Below are positions 1-8,325 of a stretch of DNA of 64,000 bases, in pieces (the first letter of the stretch is position 1; each line of letters begins with the position of its first letter). The translations under genes were made by a program, and so were the position numbers. The notes beneath the pieces are model-generated. The model made no database searches. It had not been told where the DNA came from and saw only the letters and a list, made by a program, of their open reading frames with translations. This DNA is from Leifsonia poae (lineage in GTDB: Bacteria; Actinomycetota; Actinomycetes; Actinomycetales; Microbacteriaceae), in assembly GCF_020009625.1 (NCBI RefSeq), contig NZ_JAIHLP010000002.1:1736001-1800000 (forward strand), in the 5' to 3' direction.

Positions 1-839
1 CGCTGATCGGCGACGGCGGCGAAGGGGTCGTCGTCGATGGTCGGCGTGAAGGTACGCGTCTCGATGTCGAGGGTGCGGGGATGCGGGGCGGTGAGGCTCA
101 TCATCGGGGCACCCCAGAAGTCGGGCTGCATTGCCCGCCACCGCTCGTAGTCGTCGGGCTTCTCGATCACGTGGTCGCCGTCGACATGGTCGATGACGAA
201 GCACCACGAGATCGCCTGAACGTTCTGCGGGTCGGCGCTCTCGGGGGCGCTCGGCTCACCGGTCTGGGCGCGGCTCTCGCTCCCGACCACGTATTCGGTG
301 CCGGTCAGGGGCAGCAACTCGCCGGTCTCGGTCGCGTCGACGACGAGGTCGCCGCTGAGCACGAGGGTCTCCCCGGTGTCGAGCCGGCGCACGGTGACGG
401 AGACGACACGGTCGCCGTCCACCGCTGCGCCGACGGGGACGGCGGGCTGCACGATCCGCAACCGTCCGGAGCTGCGGTAAGGGGCGAGCATCCGCTCGAT
501 GACGGCGACACCGGCCCGCGGCTCGGCGCAGAGCCGGCTGACGAGCCCGGCACCCGGGTTGAGGTGGCGTTGGGCTCGGGCCGCGGGCGATAGGGGGTAG
601 TTCTGGCGGTAGTAGTCCCGGATACCGTCCCGCAGGCCGCGGTAGGAGGCCGTCGACCCGAACTGCTCGATCCAGGTGTGCTCGTCGAGGGTGACGGCCT
701 GGCTGGTCAGCTGGCCGCCGAGCCAGGCGTACTGCTCGGTGAGGATGACGCTGCGGCCGGCGCGGAGCGCTGCGAGCGCCGCCGAGACGCCGCCGAGGCC
801 GCCGCCGATGACGAGGAGATCGGCTCGTTCCGCGGTCAT
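1..839 (-). CDS. FAD-dependent oxidoreductase, N-terminal part (runs off left edge)
   Basis: About 279 residues are visible, from an ATG at 839 to the window edge. The N-terminus reads ADLLVIGGGLGGVSAALAAL, a GxGxxG Rossmann fold at residues 12-17 that binds the FAD adenosine, followed by an acidic residue at the end of beta-2 and a conserved LGGQLTSQ stretch. This matches the FAD_oxidored (PF12831-type) family of soluble oxidoreductases, several of which sit in polysaccharide catabolic clusters. The start overlaps the stop of the upstream LacI gene (TCAT, 836-839), so the two are translationally coupled. The substrate is unknown. Given the neighbouring polysaccharide lyase, oxidation of an unsaturated sugar product is an inference only. 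Confidence 0.8.
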   Translation of the reverse strand, partial: MTAERADLLVIGGGLGGVSAALAALRAGRSVILTEQYAWLGGQLTSQAVTLDEHTWIEQFGSTASYRGLRDGIRDYYRQNYPLSPAARAQRHLNPGAGLVSRLCAEPRAGVAVIERMLAPYRSSGRLRIVQPAVPVGAAVDGDRVVSVTVRRLDTGETLVLSGDLVVDATETGELLPLTGTEYVVGSESRAQTGEPSAPESADPQNVQAISWCFVIDHVDGDHVIEKPDDYERWRAMQPDFWGAPMMSLTAPHPRTLDIETRTFTPTIDDDPFAAVADQ

Positions 840-1888
840 CGGGCGGCGCCCATCGACGGTGCGGCGAGCGTAGCGCCGTCGATGACGGTGCAGTCGAGCA
901 GCTGTCGCAGGGGCAGCTCGGCGGCGCCGGCCCGCGGCCCGTTGAGGAGCTGGTCGAGGAGCGTGACCGCGACCGACCCCAGCTCGGTGCGCGGCGCACT
1001 CAGCCGGGTGAAATCAAGGGTCTGGGCGCCCCGGCCGCGCTCACCGAGCACGACCACCGAGAGGTCTTCCGGAACCCGGATGCCCTCGGCTGCGGCGAGA
1101 GCGTGCAGCTCCTCCGCATCCGTGGGATCTTCGACGAACAGCACAGTTGCTTCTCCTTCTCTGAGGCGGCGCCAGGCATCCCCGACACCCGCTTCGGTGG
1201 TCTCCGTCTCCCCGAGGGCGACGCCCGCCCTCGCCAACTCGGCGGTCAGAGCGTCGTGACGGTCTCTCGATGATTCGGCCGTCAACGAGAGGTGCGCGTA
1301 GAAGGCGCTCCGATGGCCCGCCTCGACGGCTTTACGCGCCAGGGTCTGGGTGGGGGTGACGTAGTCGACACCGACGTAGGCGATCCCGTCGACGTCGCGG
1401 CGACCGATGGCTACGAAGGCGTACCCGCTGTCGCGCAGGCGGGCGAGCTCGTCCGCATCCATCTCGCTCCCGAGCAGCAGGCAGCCGTCGGCGAGTCGGA
1501 GTCGACTGTTCTCGTTGAAGATCTGGCGGCGCCCGTCGGTGAGGGGCGCGCTGGTGAACATCAGGAGGTCGAAGCCGAGCGCTTCCGCCCTGCTCTCGAT
1601 GCCGGTCAGCAGCGGCGTGTAGAAGTCGGAGGTTTCGTTCGGGAAGGCGTGCTCGTAGGTGAAGACGCCGACGAGGTTGTTCGCGGCGCCGGCGAGGCTG
1701 CGCGCCACCGGGTCGGCGACGTATGTCGTCTGCCGGATGACCGCGAGAACGCGTTCGCGGGTCTCTTCGGGGATGCGTGCACCGTTCTCGGTGCGGCCGT
1801 TGAGCACGAGCGACACGGTCGCCTGACTCACCCCGGCGAGTTCTGCGATTCTGCGCTGCGTGATGCGCGGTGTCCGGCTCGACGTCAT
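836..1888 (-). CDS. LacI-family transcriptional regulator
   Basis: The product is 350 aa. A LacI helix-turn-helix lies at residues 8-27 (RRIAELAGVSQATVSLVLNG), followed by the hinge helix (PVARSLAGAANNLVGV) and a periplasmic-binding-protein-like effector domain to the end. The effector-domain start matches the usual VGVFTYEHAFPNETSDFYTPLL-type region. An upstream in-frame start at 1930 would add 14 residues, but ATG 1888 has AGGAG eight bases before it and begins the HTH at the normal distance, so it is preferred. The gene diverges from the lyase gene at 2088, and its 3' end overlaps the FAD oxidoreductase start. The likely effector is a sugar or oligosaccharide released by the lyase (inference). 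Confidence 0.9.
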   Translation of the reverse strand: MTSSRTPRITQRRIAELAGVSQATVSLVLNGRTENGARIPEETRERVLAVIRQTTYVADPVARSLAGAANNLVGVFTYEHAFPNETSDFYTPLLTGIESRAEALGFDLLMFTSAPLTDGRRQIFNENSRLRLADGCLLLGSEMDADELARLRDSGYAFVAIGRRDVDGIAYVGVDYVTPTQTLARKAVEAGHRSAFYAHLSLTAESSRDRHDALTAELARAGVALGETETTEAGVGDAWRRLREGEATVLFVEDPTDAEELHALAAAEGIRVPEDLSVVVLGERGRGAQTLDFTRLSAPRTELGSVAVTLLDQLLNGPRAGAAELPLRQLLDCTVIDGATLAAPSMGAAR

Positions 1889-1925
1889 GGCTGTTCTCCT
1901 CGCTGAGACATCTGGTGTGCGACCG

Positions 1926-1964
1926 AGCATAAACGACGCTCATGCGCATTAGCAAGCTGCTTAT
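1926..1964 (-). promoter_or_regulatory. LacI gene promoter with overlapping operator
   Basis: On the minus strand TTGCTA (1955-1950) and TATGCT (1931-1926) are separated by 18 bp and fit -35 and -10 boxes for the LacI gene. An imperfect inverted repeat, AT-AGCA-agc-TGCT-AT (1948-1964), covers the -35 box. LacI proteins normally bind such odd-centred palindromes, so autorepression and control of the divergent lyase gene are likely. The assignment is by eye only. Confidence 0.45.
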
Positions 1965-2087
1965 AGGTATTAGCTTCTTGACACGACCACTCAGGAGGGA
2001 CGACCATCTGGGTCAGGACATCGGGGCGGGCGGATCCGCCGCCCGGTCGACGACGACCGCGCCCCACCCCACTCGAAAGGCTCAGAC

Positions 2088-4478
2088 ATGTCACCGACCG
2101 ACTCCGCCGCGCTCTCGCGCCGCACCGTCATCCTGGCCGGCGCGGCCGCCGTTCCCGTCCTCGCCGCGGGGTCTGCCCTGCTCACCGCGACGCCGGTGCA
2201 CGCCGCGACCGCCGCCGATTTCGCCCTCGTCCGCACGCAGTGGCTGGGCACACTGATCGGCGACTACAGCCTCACGGATGCGACGGTGCAGAACTACGTG
2301 ACCGCTTCCGCCGCCGAGGCGCAGACGCTGTGGACCTCGCTCGTCACCACCGCGAACCGCACCTACCTGTGGGCCGACCTGAACAGCAGCAGCGTCTCCG
2401 CCATCCAGCGCAACGCCATCGGCCGGTTGCGCGCCCTGGCGCTCGCCCTGAGATCGCCCGGCTCCTCGCTCTACCAGAACGCCGGCCTGAAGGCCGATCT
2501 GCTCGCGGCCGTCGACTGGTTCCTCGCGAACAAGTACGGCGTCACCAGCATGTACGACAACTGGTGGGACTTCCAGATCGGCATCCCGCTCGCCCTCAAC
2601 GACTTCTGCGTGCTGCTCTACGACGACCTCACGGCAAGCCAGATCGCGACAGCCATGACGGCGATCAAACGCTACGCACCGACACCGACGTCGACCGGCG
2701 GCGCCACCTCGACCGGAGCCAACCGCAACTGGGCGTGCTCCATCGCGATCCTGCGCGGCGCGCTCAGCCAGGACAGCGCGATCATCGCCGACGCCAAGAC
2801 GGCGTACACGACCGTCTTCCCGTACGTCTCAGGCGGCGACGGCTTCTACACCGACGGCGGCTTCATCCAGCACAAGTACTTCTCGTACAACGGCGGCTAC
2901 GCCGTCTCGCTGCTGCAATACCTCACGTATTCGATGGTGGCGACCGCCGGTACCCCGTGGGCGTTCACGGCGCCGCGCGTGGCGGAGGTCTACGACTGGG
3001 TGCAGCACAACTACGCCCCGTGGATCTACGCGGGCGCGTTCATGGACATGACGAGAGGCCGCGGGCTCTCCCGCTTCTACGAGACCGATCACCGGGTCGG
3101 GCGGCTCACCATCGCCACCCTCCTTCAGCTCGCCGCGGTGTTCCCGGCCGCCCAGGCGCTGACGGTGCGCGCCCAGTGCAAGGGCTGGATCGACGCTGAT
3201 GCATTCCTCCCGTTCTTCACCTACGACAAGGCCCCGATCGAGCAGGTGCGGCTGGCCTCCATCGTGCAGGGCAGGGCCGTGATGGCGGATGCGGGCATCG
3301 CGGCCGCCGCCGAATCCACCCAGACCGTGGTCGCGACCTCGATGGCCCGTGCCGTTCACCGACGCCCCGCGTTCCCCTACGCCGTCGCGATGGACAGCAC
3401 CGTGATCAAGCCGTACGAGAGCGCCAACAACGAGAACCTCCAGGGCTGGTACACCGGCGAAGGCGCCGTCTACCTGTACCTGCCCGGTCAGACCGGGCAG
3501 TGGGCGAACCAGTACTGGCCGACCGCCGACAAGTACCGCATCCCCGGCACCACCGTCGACACCAAAACGCTCGCTCTCGGGGCCGGCCGCGGCTCGGCCA
3601 ACACCTGGACAGGAGGCGCGCTCCTCGACGGCGACGCGGCGCTCGGGATGAGCCTGAAGTTCGCCGTGCAGACGCTCACCGGCCGCAAGTCGTGGTTCTG
3701 CCTCGATGATGTGATCGCCTGCCTCGGGGCCGGTATCTCGAGTACAGACGGCACCACCATCGAGTCGATCGTCGAGAACCGGAACATCGGCCCAAACGGC
3801 CAGACCATTCCCGTCGTCGACGGAGCAGCCGTGCTCGCCACTCCCGGAAGCAGCCCGAGCACGCTGCACCCGAACTGGGCGTGGATCCCGAACACGGGCG
3901 GCTACGTGTTTCCCGGCGGCACCACGATCAAAGCCATGCGCGAAGACCGCACCGGGAAGTGGACCGACATGGACCACCGCGGCGTGTACGACGACACCAC
4001 GACCTACTCGCGCCGGTTCGTCACCTTCTGGTTCGACCACGGTGTGAGCCCGAGCAATGCCGGGTATGCCTACCTCCAACTCCCGGGGGCGACGCAGGCG
4101 CAGACCGCCGGGATGGCGGCGTCGACGGAGGTGGCCGTCGTCGCCAACACGGCGGAGGTCCAAGCCGTGACCCGCGCCGGAACGGGAACGACGATGGCCA
4201 ACTTCTGGACGGCCGGCGCGCCGAAGACCGCAGGAATCCAGCTCGACAACCGAGCCTCCGTGGTCGTGACCCGTACCGGCGGTCGGCTCTCGATCGCGGT
4301 GAGCGACCCGACCCAGGTCGTCGCCGGTGCCGTGACCGTCACCATCGACGGCCCCGCCACCGGCGTCGTACAGGCCGACCCGGGCGTGACAGTGCTCGCG
4401 CTCACGCCTAACGTGAAGCTCTCCGTGGATGTCACGGGCGCGGCTGGAGCGTCCTTCGTCGCGCGGTTCAGCGTGTGA
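2088..4478 (+). CDS. Secreted polysaccharide lyase family 8 (hyaluronate/chondroitin/xanthan lyase type)
   Basis: The product is 796 aa. It starts with a twin-arginine signal (SRRTVILAG, residues 10-18, then a hydrophobic stretch ending in VHA-AT near 39), so Tat export of a folded enzyme is expected. PL8 enzymes cleave uronic-acid-containing polysaccharides by beta-elimination. The catalytic residues fall at N212, H262, Y271 and R325, and their spacing (50, 9 and 54) equals that of the classical streptococcal hyaluronate lyase residues N349, H399, Y408 and R462. The aromatic patch NWWDFQIG is at 158-165. The central beta-sandwich and C-terminal domain follow. A purine-rich GAAAGG precedes the ATG. 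Which polysaccharide is cut (hyaluronate, chondroitin, xanthan) cannot be told from sequence alone. Confidence 0.9.
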   Translation: MSPTDSAALSRRTVILAGAAAVPVLAAGSALLTATPVHAATAADFALVRTQWLGTLIGDYSLTDATVQNYVTASAAEAQTLWTSLVTTANRTYLWADLNSSSVSAIQRNAIGRLRALALALRSPGSSLYQNAGLKADLLAAVDWFLANKYGVTSMYDNWWDFQIGIPLALNDFCVLLYDDLTASQIATAMTAIKRYAPTPTSTGGATSTGANRNWACSIAILRGALSQDSAIIADAKTAYTTVFPYVSGGDGFYTDGGFIQHKYFSYNGGYAVSLLQYLTYSMVATAGTPWAFTAPRVAEVYDWVQHNYAPWIYAGAFMDMTRGRGLSRFYETDHRVGRLTIATLLQLAAVFPAAQALTVRAQCKGWIDADAFLPFFTYDKAPIEQVRLASIVQGRAVMADAGIAAAAESTQTVVATSMARAVHRRPAFPYAVAMDSTVIKPYESANNENLQGWYTGEGAVYLYLPGQTGQWANQYWPTADKYRIPGTTVDTKTLALGAGRGSANTWTGGALLDGDAALGMSLKFAVQTLTGRKSWFCLDDVIACLGAGISSTDGTTIESIVENRNIGPNGQTIPVVDGAAVLATPGSSPSTLHPNWAWIPNTGGYVFPGGTTIKAMREDRTGKWTDMDHRGVYDDTTTYSRRFVTFWFDHGVSPSNAGYAYLQLPGATQAQTAGMAASTEVAVVANTAEVQAVTRAGTGTTMANFWTAGAPKTAGIQLDNRASVVVTRTGGRLSIAVSDPTQVVAGAVTVTIDGPATGVVQADPGVTVLALTPNVKLSVDVTGAAGASFVARFSV

Positions 4479-4555
4479 CACGCGACGCCCGCGGGAGGGA
4501 TCAGGGGACACTATCGACCTGTCGCGCGGCGTCGAGGTCTCCCTCAAGGCCGTCC

Positions 4556-4857
4556 CGGGGCGGCCAGTCGTATCCGGCGGCGCCCGCGCGGCTCGCGCCA
4601 GATCAGCTGGCCGAAGCGGTTCGTGTAGCGCAGCTCGCTCGTCGCGACGCCGATGGCGGCGAGTTGGCCGCCCAGGCCGAGCTCGGTGAGCTCCCGCACC
4701 GCGTGGGGCAGCAGGTTGATGCCGACGCCGAGCGGGCGCAGCGCGGCCACCCGCTCAACAACCTCCGCCGTGCGGAACCCGGCAGAGCGGAGGCTGAGCG
4801 CCGCGCACAGCCCGCCGACCCCGGCCCGGCCCCGGCCCCGGCGATCACCGTTCTCAT
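4556..4857 (-). pseudogene. Frameshifted, truncated FAD-dependent monooxygenase (N-terminal remnant)
   Basis: An ATG at 4857 begins MRTVIAGAG in one frame. The continuation typical of UbiH/salicylate-hydroxylase-like monooxygenases (GLCAALSLRSAGF, then GVGINLLPHAVRELTELGLG and RYTNRFGQLIWREPRG) lies in another frame. The first shift is in a GGGCC-rich stretch near 4815-4840. A second shift near 4580 moves the expected GYDWPP motif into a third frame, and the rest of the roughly 400-residue protein is missing. The start overlaps the stop of the ABC ATPase gene (TCAT, 4854-4857), so it was once the last gene of the transporter operon. It is probably non-functional. Confidence 0.8.
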
Positions 4858-6479
4858 GACTCCTCCGCTCGCCCGGCCTTCGGCACCGAATCGATGAGCA
4901 GTCGGGTGTACGGATGCTGCGGATGCTCGAGCAGCGCCGTAGTGCGCCCGCGCTCGACGATCTCGCCCCGGCGCATGACCACGGTGCTCTCGCAGACACG
5001 GCGGACAACGGCCAGGTCGTGGCTGATGAACAGCACGGTCAGGTTGCGAGCCCGCCGGATCTCCGAGACCACATCGAGCACCTGGGCCTGCACCGAGACG
5101 TCGAGGGCGCTCGTCGCCTCGTCCATGACGAGCACCTCGGGCTCGATGGCGAGGGCCCGCGCGATGGCCACCCGCTGCCGCTGCCCGCCCGAGAGCGTGC
5201 GCGGTTGCGCCTGGGCGTGCTTCTCGCCGAGCCCCACCTGGGCGAGGAGGTCGAGCACCCGGGTGCGCGCATCCCGCGTGGTCAGAACGGAGTGCAGCCG
5301 GAGCGCGTCCTCGATGGCACGGCCCGCCGGTATGCGCGGGTCGAGCGAGAGGTAGGGGTCTTGGAAGACCATCTGCACGCTGCGGGCGTGGGCGAGCCGC
5401 TCCCGTCGGTTCCGCGGTCGGACCGTCCTCTGCGCCCCGTCGACCCGGATGTCACCGGCATCGGGGAGTTCGAGGCCCACGATCATGCGGGCGAGGGTCG
5501 ACTTGCCCGAACCCGATTCTCCGACGACGCCGAGCGCCTGCCCCGGCGGGACGGTGAGAGACGTCTCGATGACGGCCCGCACCGGCTCCTTACCGCGCGG
5601 GTGGTACGTCTTCGACAGCGACCGGACGTCGAGCATCACCGACTCCGGCGTCGCGGGCGTCGGAGCCGGCTCGGCCGTTGTGGCCCGCGGCGAGACCGCA
5701 CCCACCGGGGCGAGGGTCGGAGTCGCCGCGACAAGACGCCGGGTGTAGTCGGCGCGCGGATGCAGGAACACCTGCACGGCGTCGCCCTCCTCCTCGATCC
5801 GGCCGGCGCTCATCACCGAGACCCGGTCGCAGATCGAGGCGGCGAGGTTGAGATCGTGGGTGATGAACAGCATCCCCATGCCGCGCTGGGCGCGCTGCTC
5901 GGTGAGCACGGCGACGATCTCGGCCTGCGTGGTGACGTCGAGCGCCGTCGTCGGCTCGTCGCAGACGAGGAGCTGCGGAGACCCCGCAAGCGCGCCCGCG
6001 ATCATCACGCGCTGCAGCATCCCGCCGGAGAACTCGTGGGGGAACTGGCGCAGATGCTCCTCGGGCCGCGGCAGCCGGACCGCGTGGAGCAGCTCGACAG
6101 CGCGCGCCCGCGCGTCGGAGGCCGACCAGCCCTCCCCCAGCCGCAGCGCCTCGGTGAGGTGGTCGCCGATCGTGCGCATGGGGTTGATCCCGGCCCGGGG
6201 GTCCTGGAAGATCATGGCCGCGCGCGATCGTCGCAGCCGCAGGAGGTCCTTGCGCGGGGCGTGCAGAACCTCGGTGTCGTCGAGCCGGACCGAGCCGGTG
6301 GTGATCGCCCCGTCCGGGAGGAGGCCGAGAACGGCACGCGCCGTGAGCGATTTGCCGGAACCCGATTCACCCACCAGGCCGACCGTCTCACCCGGTGCGA
6401 TGTGAAGCGAGACCCCGTCGAGGAGGCGCGCTCCGGTCGGGAGGTCGAGGGTGAGCCGCGAGATGTCGAGAAGCGTCAT
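4854..6479 (-). CDS. Oligopeptide-type ABC transporter ATP-binding protein, two fused ATPase domains
   Basis: The product is 541 aa, a fusion of DppD- and DppF-like subunits. The first domain has Walker A GESGSGKSLTAR near residue 40 and signature FSGGMLQRV near 150. The second has GESGSGKSTLAR near 330 and signature LSGGQRQRV near 430, with DEATSALD after it. The fused pair would power the two permeases encoded directly upstream. An ATG at 6479 overlaps the upstream permease stop (TCAT). The open frame continues upstream of that, but the region is the permease gene in another frame. Last intact gene of the operon. Confidence 0.92.
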   Translation of the reverse strand: MTLLDISRLTLDLPTGARLLDGVSLHIAPGETVGLVGESGSGKSLTARAVLGLLPDGAITTGSVRLDDTEVLHAPRKDLLRLRRSRAAMIFQDPRAGINPMRTIGDHLTEALRLGEGWSASDARARAVELLHAVRLPRPEEHLRQFPHEFSGGMLQRVMIAGALAGSPQLLVCDEPTTALDVTTQAEIVAVLTEQRAQRGMGMLFITHDLNLAASICDRVSVMSAGRIEEEGDAVQVFLHPRADYTRRLVAATPTLAPVGAVSPRATTAEPAPTPATPESVMLDVRSLSKTYHPRGKEPVRAVIETSLTVPPGQALGVVGESGSGKSTLARMIVGLELPDAGDIRVDGAQRTVRPRNRRERLAHARSVQMVFQDPYLSLDPRIPAGRAIEDALRLHSVLTTRDARTRVLDLLAQVGLGEKHAQAQPRTLSGGQRQRVAIARALAIEPEVLVMDEATSALDVSVQAQVLDVVSEIRRARNLTVLFISHDLAVVRRVCESTVVMRRGEIVERGRTTALLEHPQHPYTRLLIDSVPKAGRAEES

Positions 6480-7336
6480 GCGGCTGATCCGCCTCCGATC
6501 CGGTCCGAGAGTTCTTCGCCGACGATGTTGACCGCAACGACCACGATCACGACGGCGAGCGCCGGCACGATGGCCGGCAGGAGGTGGCCGCCGACGATGC
6601 CGGCCTGGGATTCGTTGATCATGGCGCCCCAGTCCGCCGTCGGTGCCTGCACACCGAGCCCGAGAAAGGACAGGCCCGCGAGTTCGGCGAGCACGTAGCC
6701 GAAATTCAGGGTGGATTGCGCCCCGACGATCGGCGAGACGTTCGGGAGCACGCGACGCAGCGCGATCCAGCCGCCGGAGAAGCCCTGCACCCGATAGGCG
6801 GACACATAGGGCCGGTTGCGTTCGGCGAGTACCAGCGAACGGGTGAGCCGGGCGACGAACGGAGCGTACGCGATACTCATCGCGATCACCGGGGCGACCA
6901 GCCCCTTTCCGAACAGGGCGACGGCCATGATCGCGATGAGCAGCGACGGGAACGCGAACAGCACGTCGAAGACACGGCCGAGCACGGCGTCGATCCAGCC
7001 CCCGCGCCAGGCGGCGAGCAGCCCGAGCAGGATCCCCGCCGCGGTGGACGCGATCACAACGATGAGCGGACCGAGCAGCGCGGTGCGCGCTCCGAAGATC
7101 AGCCGGCTGAGCGTGTCTCGGCCGAGCCCGTCGGCGCCGAGCCAATGCGCCGGGCTCGGGGAGGCGTAGATCGCGGCGAAATCGATGTGGTCGGGTTCGT
7201 AGGGGGCGACGAGTGGGGCGAACACGGCGGCGAGGGTCATGACGACGAGCACGACGACACTGATCGTCCAGGTGATCCGCGGGCGTCGGGTTCGGGATGC
7301 GCGCAGCACCTTCACGGCCATGGTGGGTGTTGTCAT
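6476..7336 (-). CDS. Oligopeptide-type ABC transporter permease (DppC-like)
   Basis: The product is 286 aa, an inner-membrane permease of the BPD_transp_1 family. An N-terminal membrane segment (VVLVVMTLAAVFAPLVAPY) is followed by the short extracytoplasmic stretch usual for DppC proteins (WLGADGLGRDTLSRLIFGAR), four or five further segments, and the cytoplasmic EAA-type loop (RVLPNVSPIVGAQSTL) that contacts the ATPase. It overlaps the upstream permease by 4 bp and the downstream ATPase by 4 bp, a typical coupled operon. Confidence 0.93.
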   Translation of the reverse strand: MTTPTMAVKVLRASRTRRPRITWTISVVVLVVMTLAAVFAPLVAPYEPDHIDFAAIYASPSPAHWLGADGLGRDTLSRLIFGARTALLGPLIVVIASTAAGILLGLLAAWRGGWIDAVLGRVFDVLFAFPSLLIAIMAVALFGKGLVAPVIAMSIAYAPFVARLTRSLVLAERNRPYVSAYRVQGFSGGWIALRRVLPNVSPIVGAQSTLNFGYVLAELAGLSFLGLGVQAPTADWGAMINESQAGIVGGHLLPAIVPALAVVIVVVAVNIVGEELSDRIGGGSAA

Positions 7337-8289
7337 CGGGCTCCGGCTCCAGCTGCTGATCGGGGGTCGATCACGGGTTCGAGAACGTCGACGATCGCGT
7401 TGACGACGACGAAGGCGGTCACGACGAGGAGCACGATCGCCTGCACGACGGGAAAGTCGAGACGGTCCACGGACTGCACGAGCAGCGAGCCGATGCCCGC
7501 GATCCCGAACGCCGACTCCACGATCGTGCTCGCGACGAGCAGGCCGGCGACGAGCACACCGCTCACCGTGAGGATGGGGCCGAGCGCGTTGCGGAGCACA
7601 TGGCGGCGGATGACCGTGATCCGCGCGAGCCCCCGGCTCGTCGCCACCTCCACATGCTCCCGCCCGAGCTGATCGACCATCGAGGTGCGCGTCACCTTGC
7701 CGATCAGCACGATGAACACGATCGCCAGGGCGATCGACGGCAAGACCAGGTGGTAGGCCGTGTCGATGAAGCCGTCGCCGGACCCGAACGACGGAAACCA
7801 GCCGAGCTGCACCGAGAAGATCGCGATGAGCACGATCGAGCCGACGAACGACGGGATCGCCGCCAGCACCGTGAGCAGGATGAGGATGGCCCGGTCGAGG
7901 ATCCGCCCCTTGTTGAGCGCAGCGACGACACCGGCCGCCAGACCGACCACGGTGATGATCACCCCGGCCATCAGCACCAGCCCGAACGTCACCGGAAGCC
8001 GCTCACCGATCACCGTCGACACATCCTGCCGGTATTGCAGCGACCGGCCGAAGTCGCCGTGGAGGATCCCGCCGACCCAGTTCAGGTACTGCTGCCAGGG
8101 CGGCAGATCGAGCCCGTATTGGGCCGTCAGGTCAGCGATCGTCTGCGGGTTCGGCTTGCGACCGCGCAGCAGGAAGCTGATCGGGTTTCCGGGAACGAGG
8201 AAGCGGGAGAAGAAGACGAGCAGCGAGGCGAGGAACAAGGTGAGCAGCAGGGAGCCGAGCTTGCCGAGCACCCGGCGGGCGACGCTCAC
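7333..8289 (-). CDS. Oligopeptide-type ABC transporter permease (DppB-like)
   Basis: The product is 318 aa. It has the DppB layout: an N-terminal membrane helix (LLTLFLASLLVFFSRFLVPG), the periplasmic segment with the YGLDLPPWQQYLNWVGGILHG-type motif in which this class holds the substrate gate, further membrane helices, and an EAA loop (RRHVLRNALGPILTVSG). It pairs with the downstream DppC-like gene and lies 36 bp after the binding-protein gene. The transported ligand is not evident. Confidence 0.93.
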   Translation of the reverse strand: MSVARRVLGKLGSLLLTLFLASLLVFFSRFLVPGNPISFLLRGRKPNPQTIADLTAQYGLDLPPWQQYLNWVGGILHGDFGRSLQYRQDVSTVIGERLPVTFGLVLMAGVIITVVGLAAGVVAALNKGRILDRAILILLTVLAAIPSFVGSIVLIAIFSVQLGWFPSFGSGDGFIDTAYHLVLPSIALAIVFIVLIGKVTRTSMVDQLGREHVEVATSRGLARITVIRRHVLRNALGPILTVSGVLVAGLLVASTIVESAFGIAGIGSLLVQSVDRLDFPVVQAIVLLVVTAFVVVNAIVDVLEPVIDPRSAAGAGAR

Positions 8290-8325
8290 AGCGCCGTCCG
8301 CCCGACGCTCGACGAGCCCACTCCG

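Noticed and set aside
2829..4547. A 572-residue minus-strand frame opposite the lyase
   Set aside because: It has no motifs and a composition typical of a shadow in GC-rich DNA, while the lyase on the other strand is complete and functional-looking.
4854..7145. A single 763-residue reading frame over the ABC ATPase and the permease
   Set aside because: The first 220 residues are the DppC-like permease gene read in the wrong frame (Arg-rich, no motifs). The ATPase starts at 6479 with an ATGA overlap.
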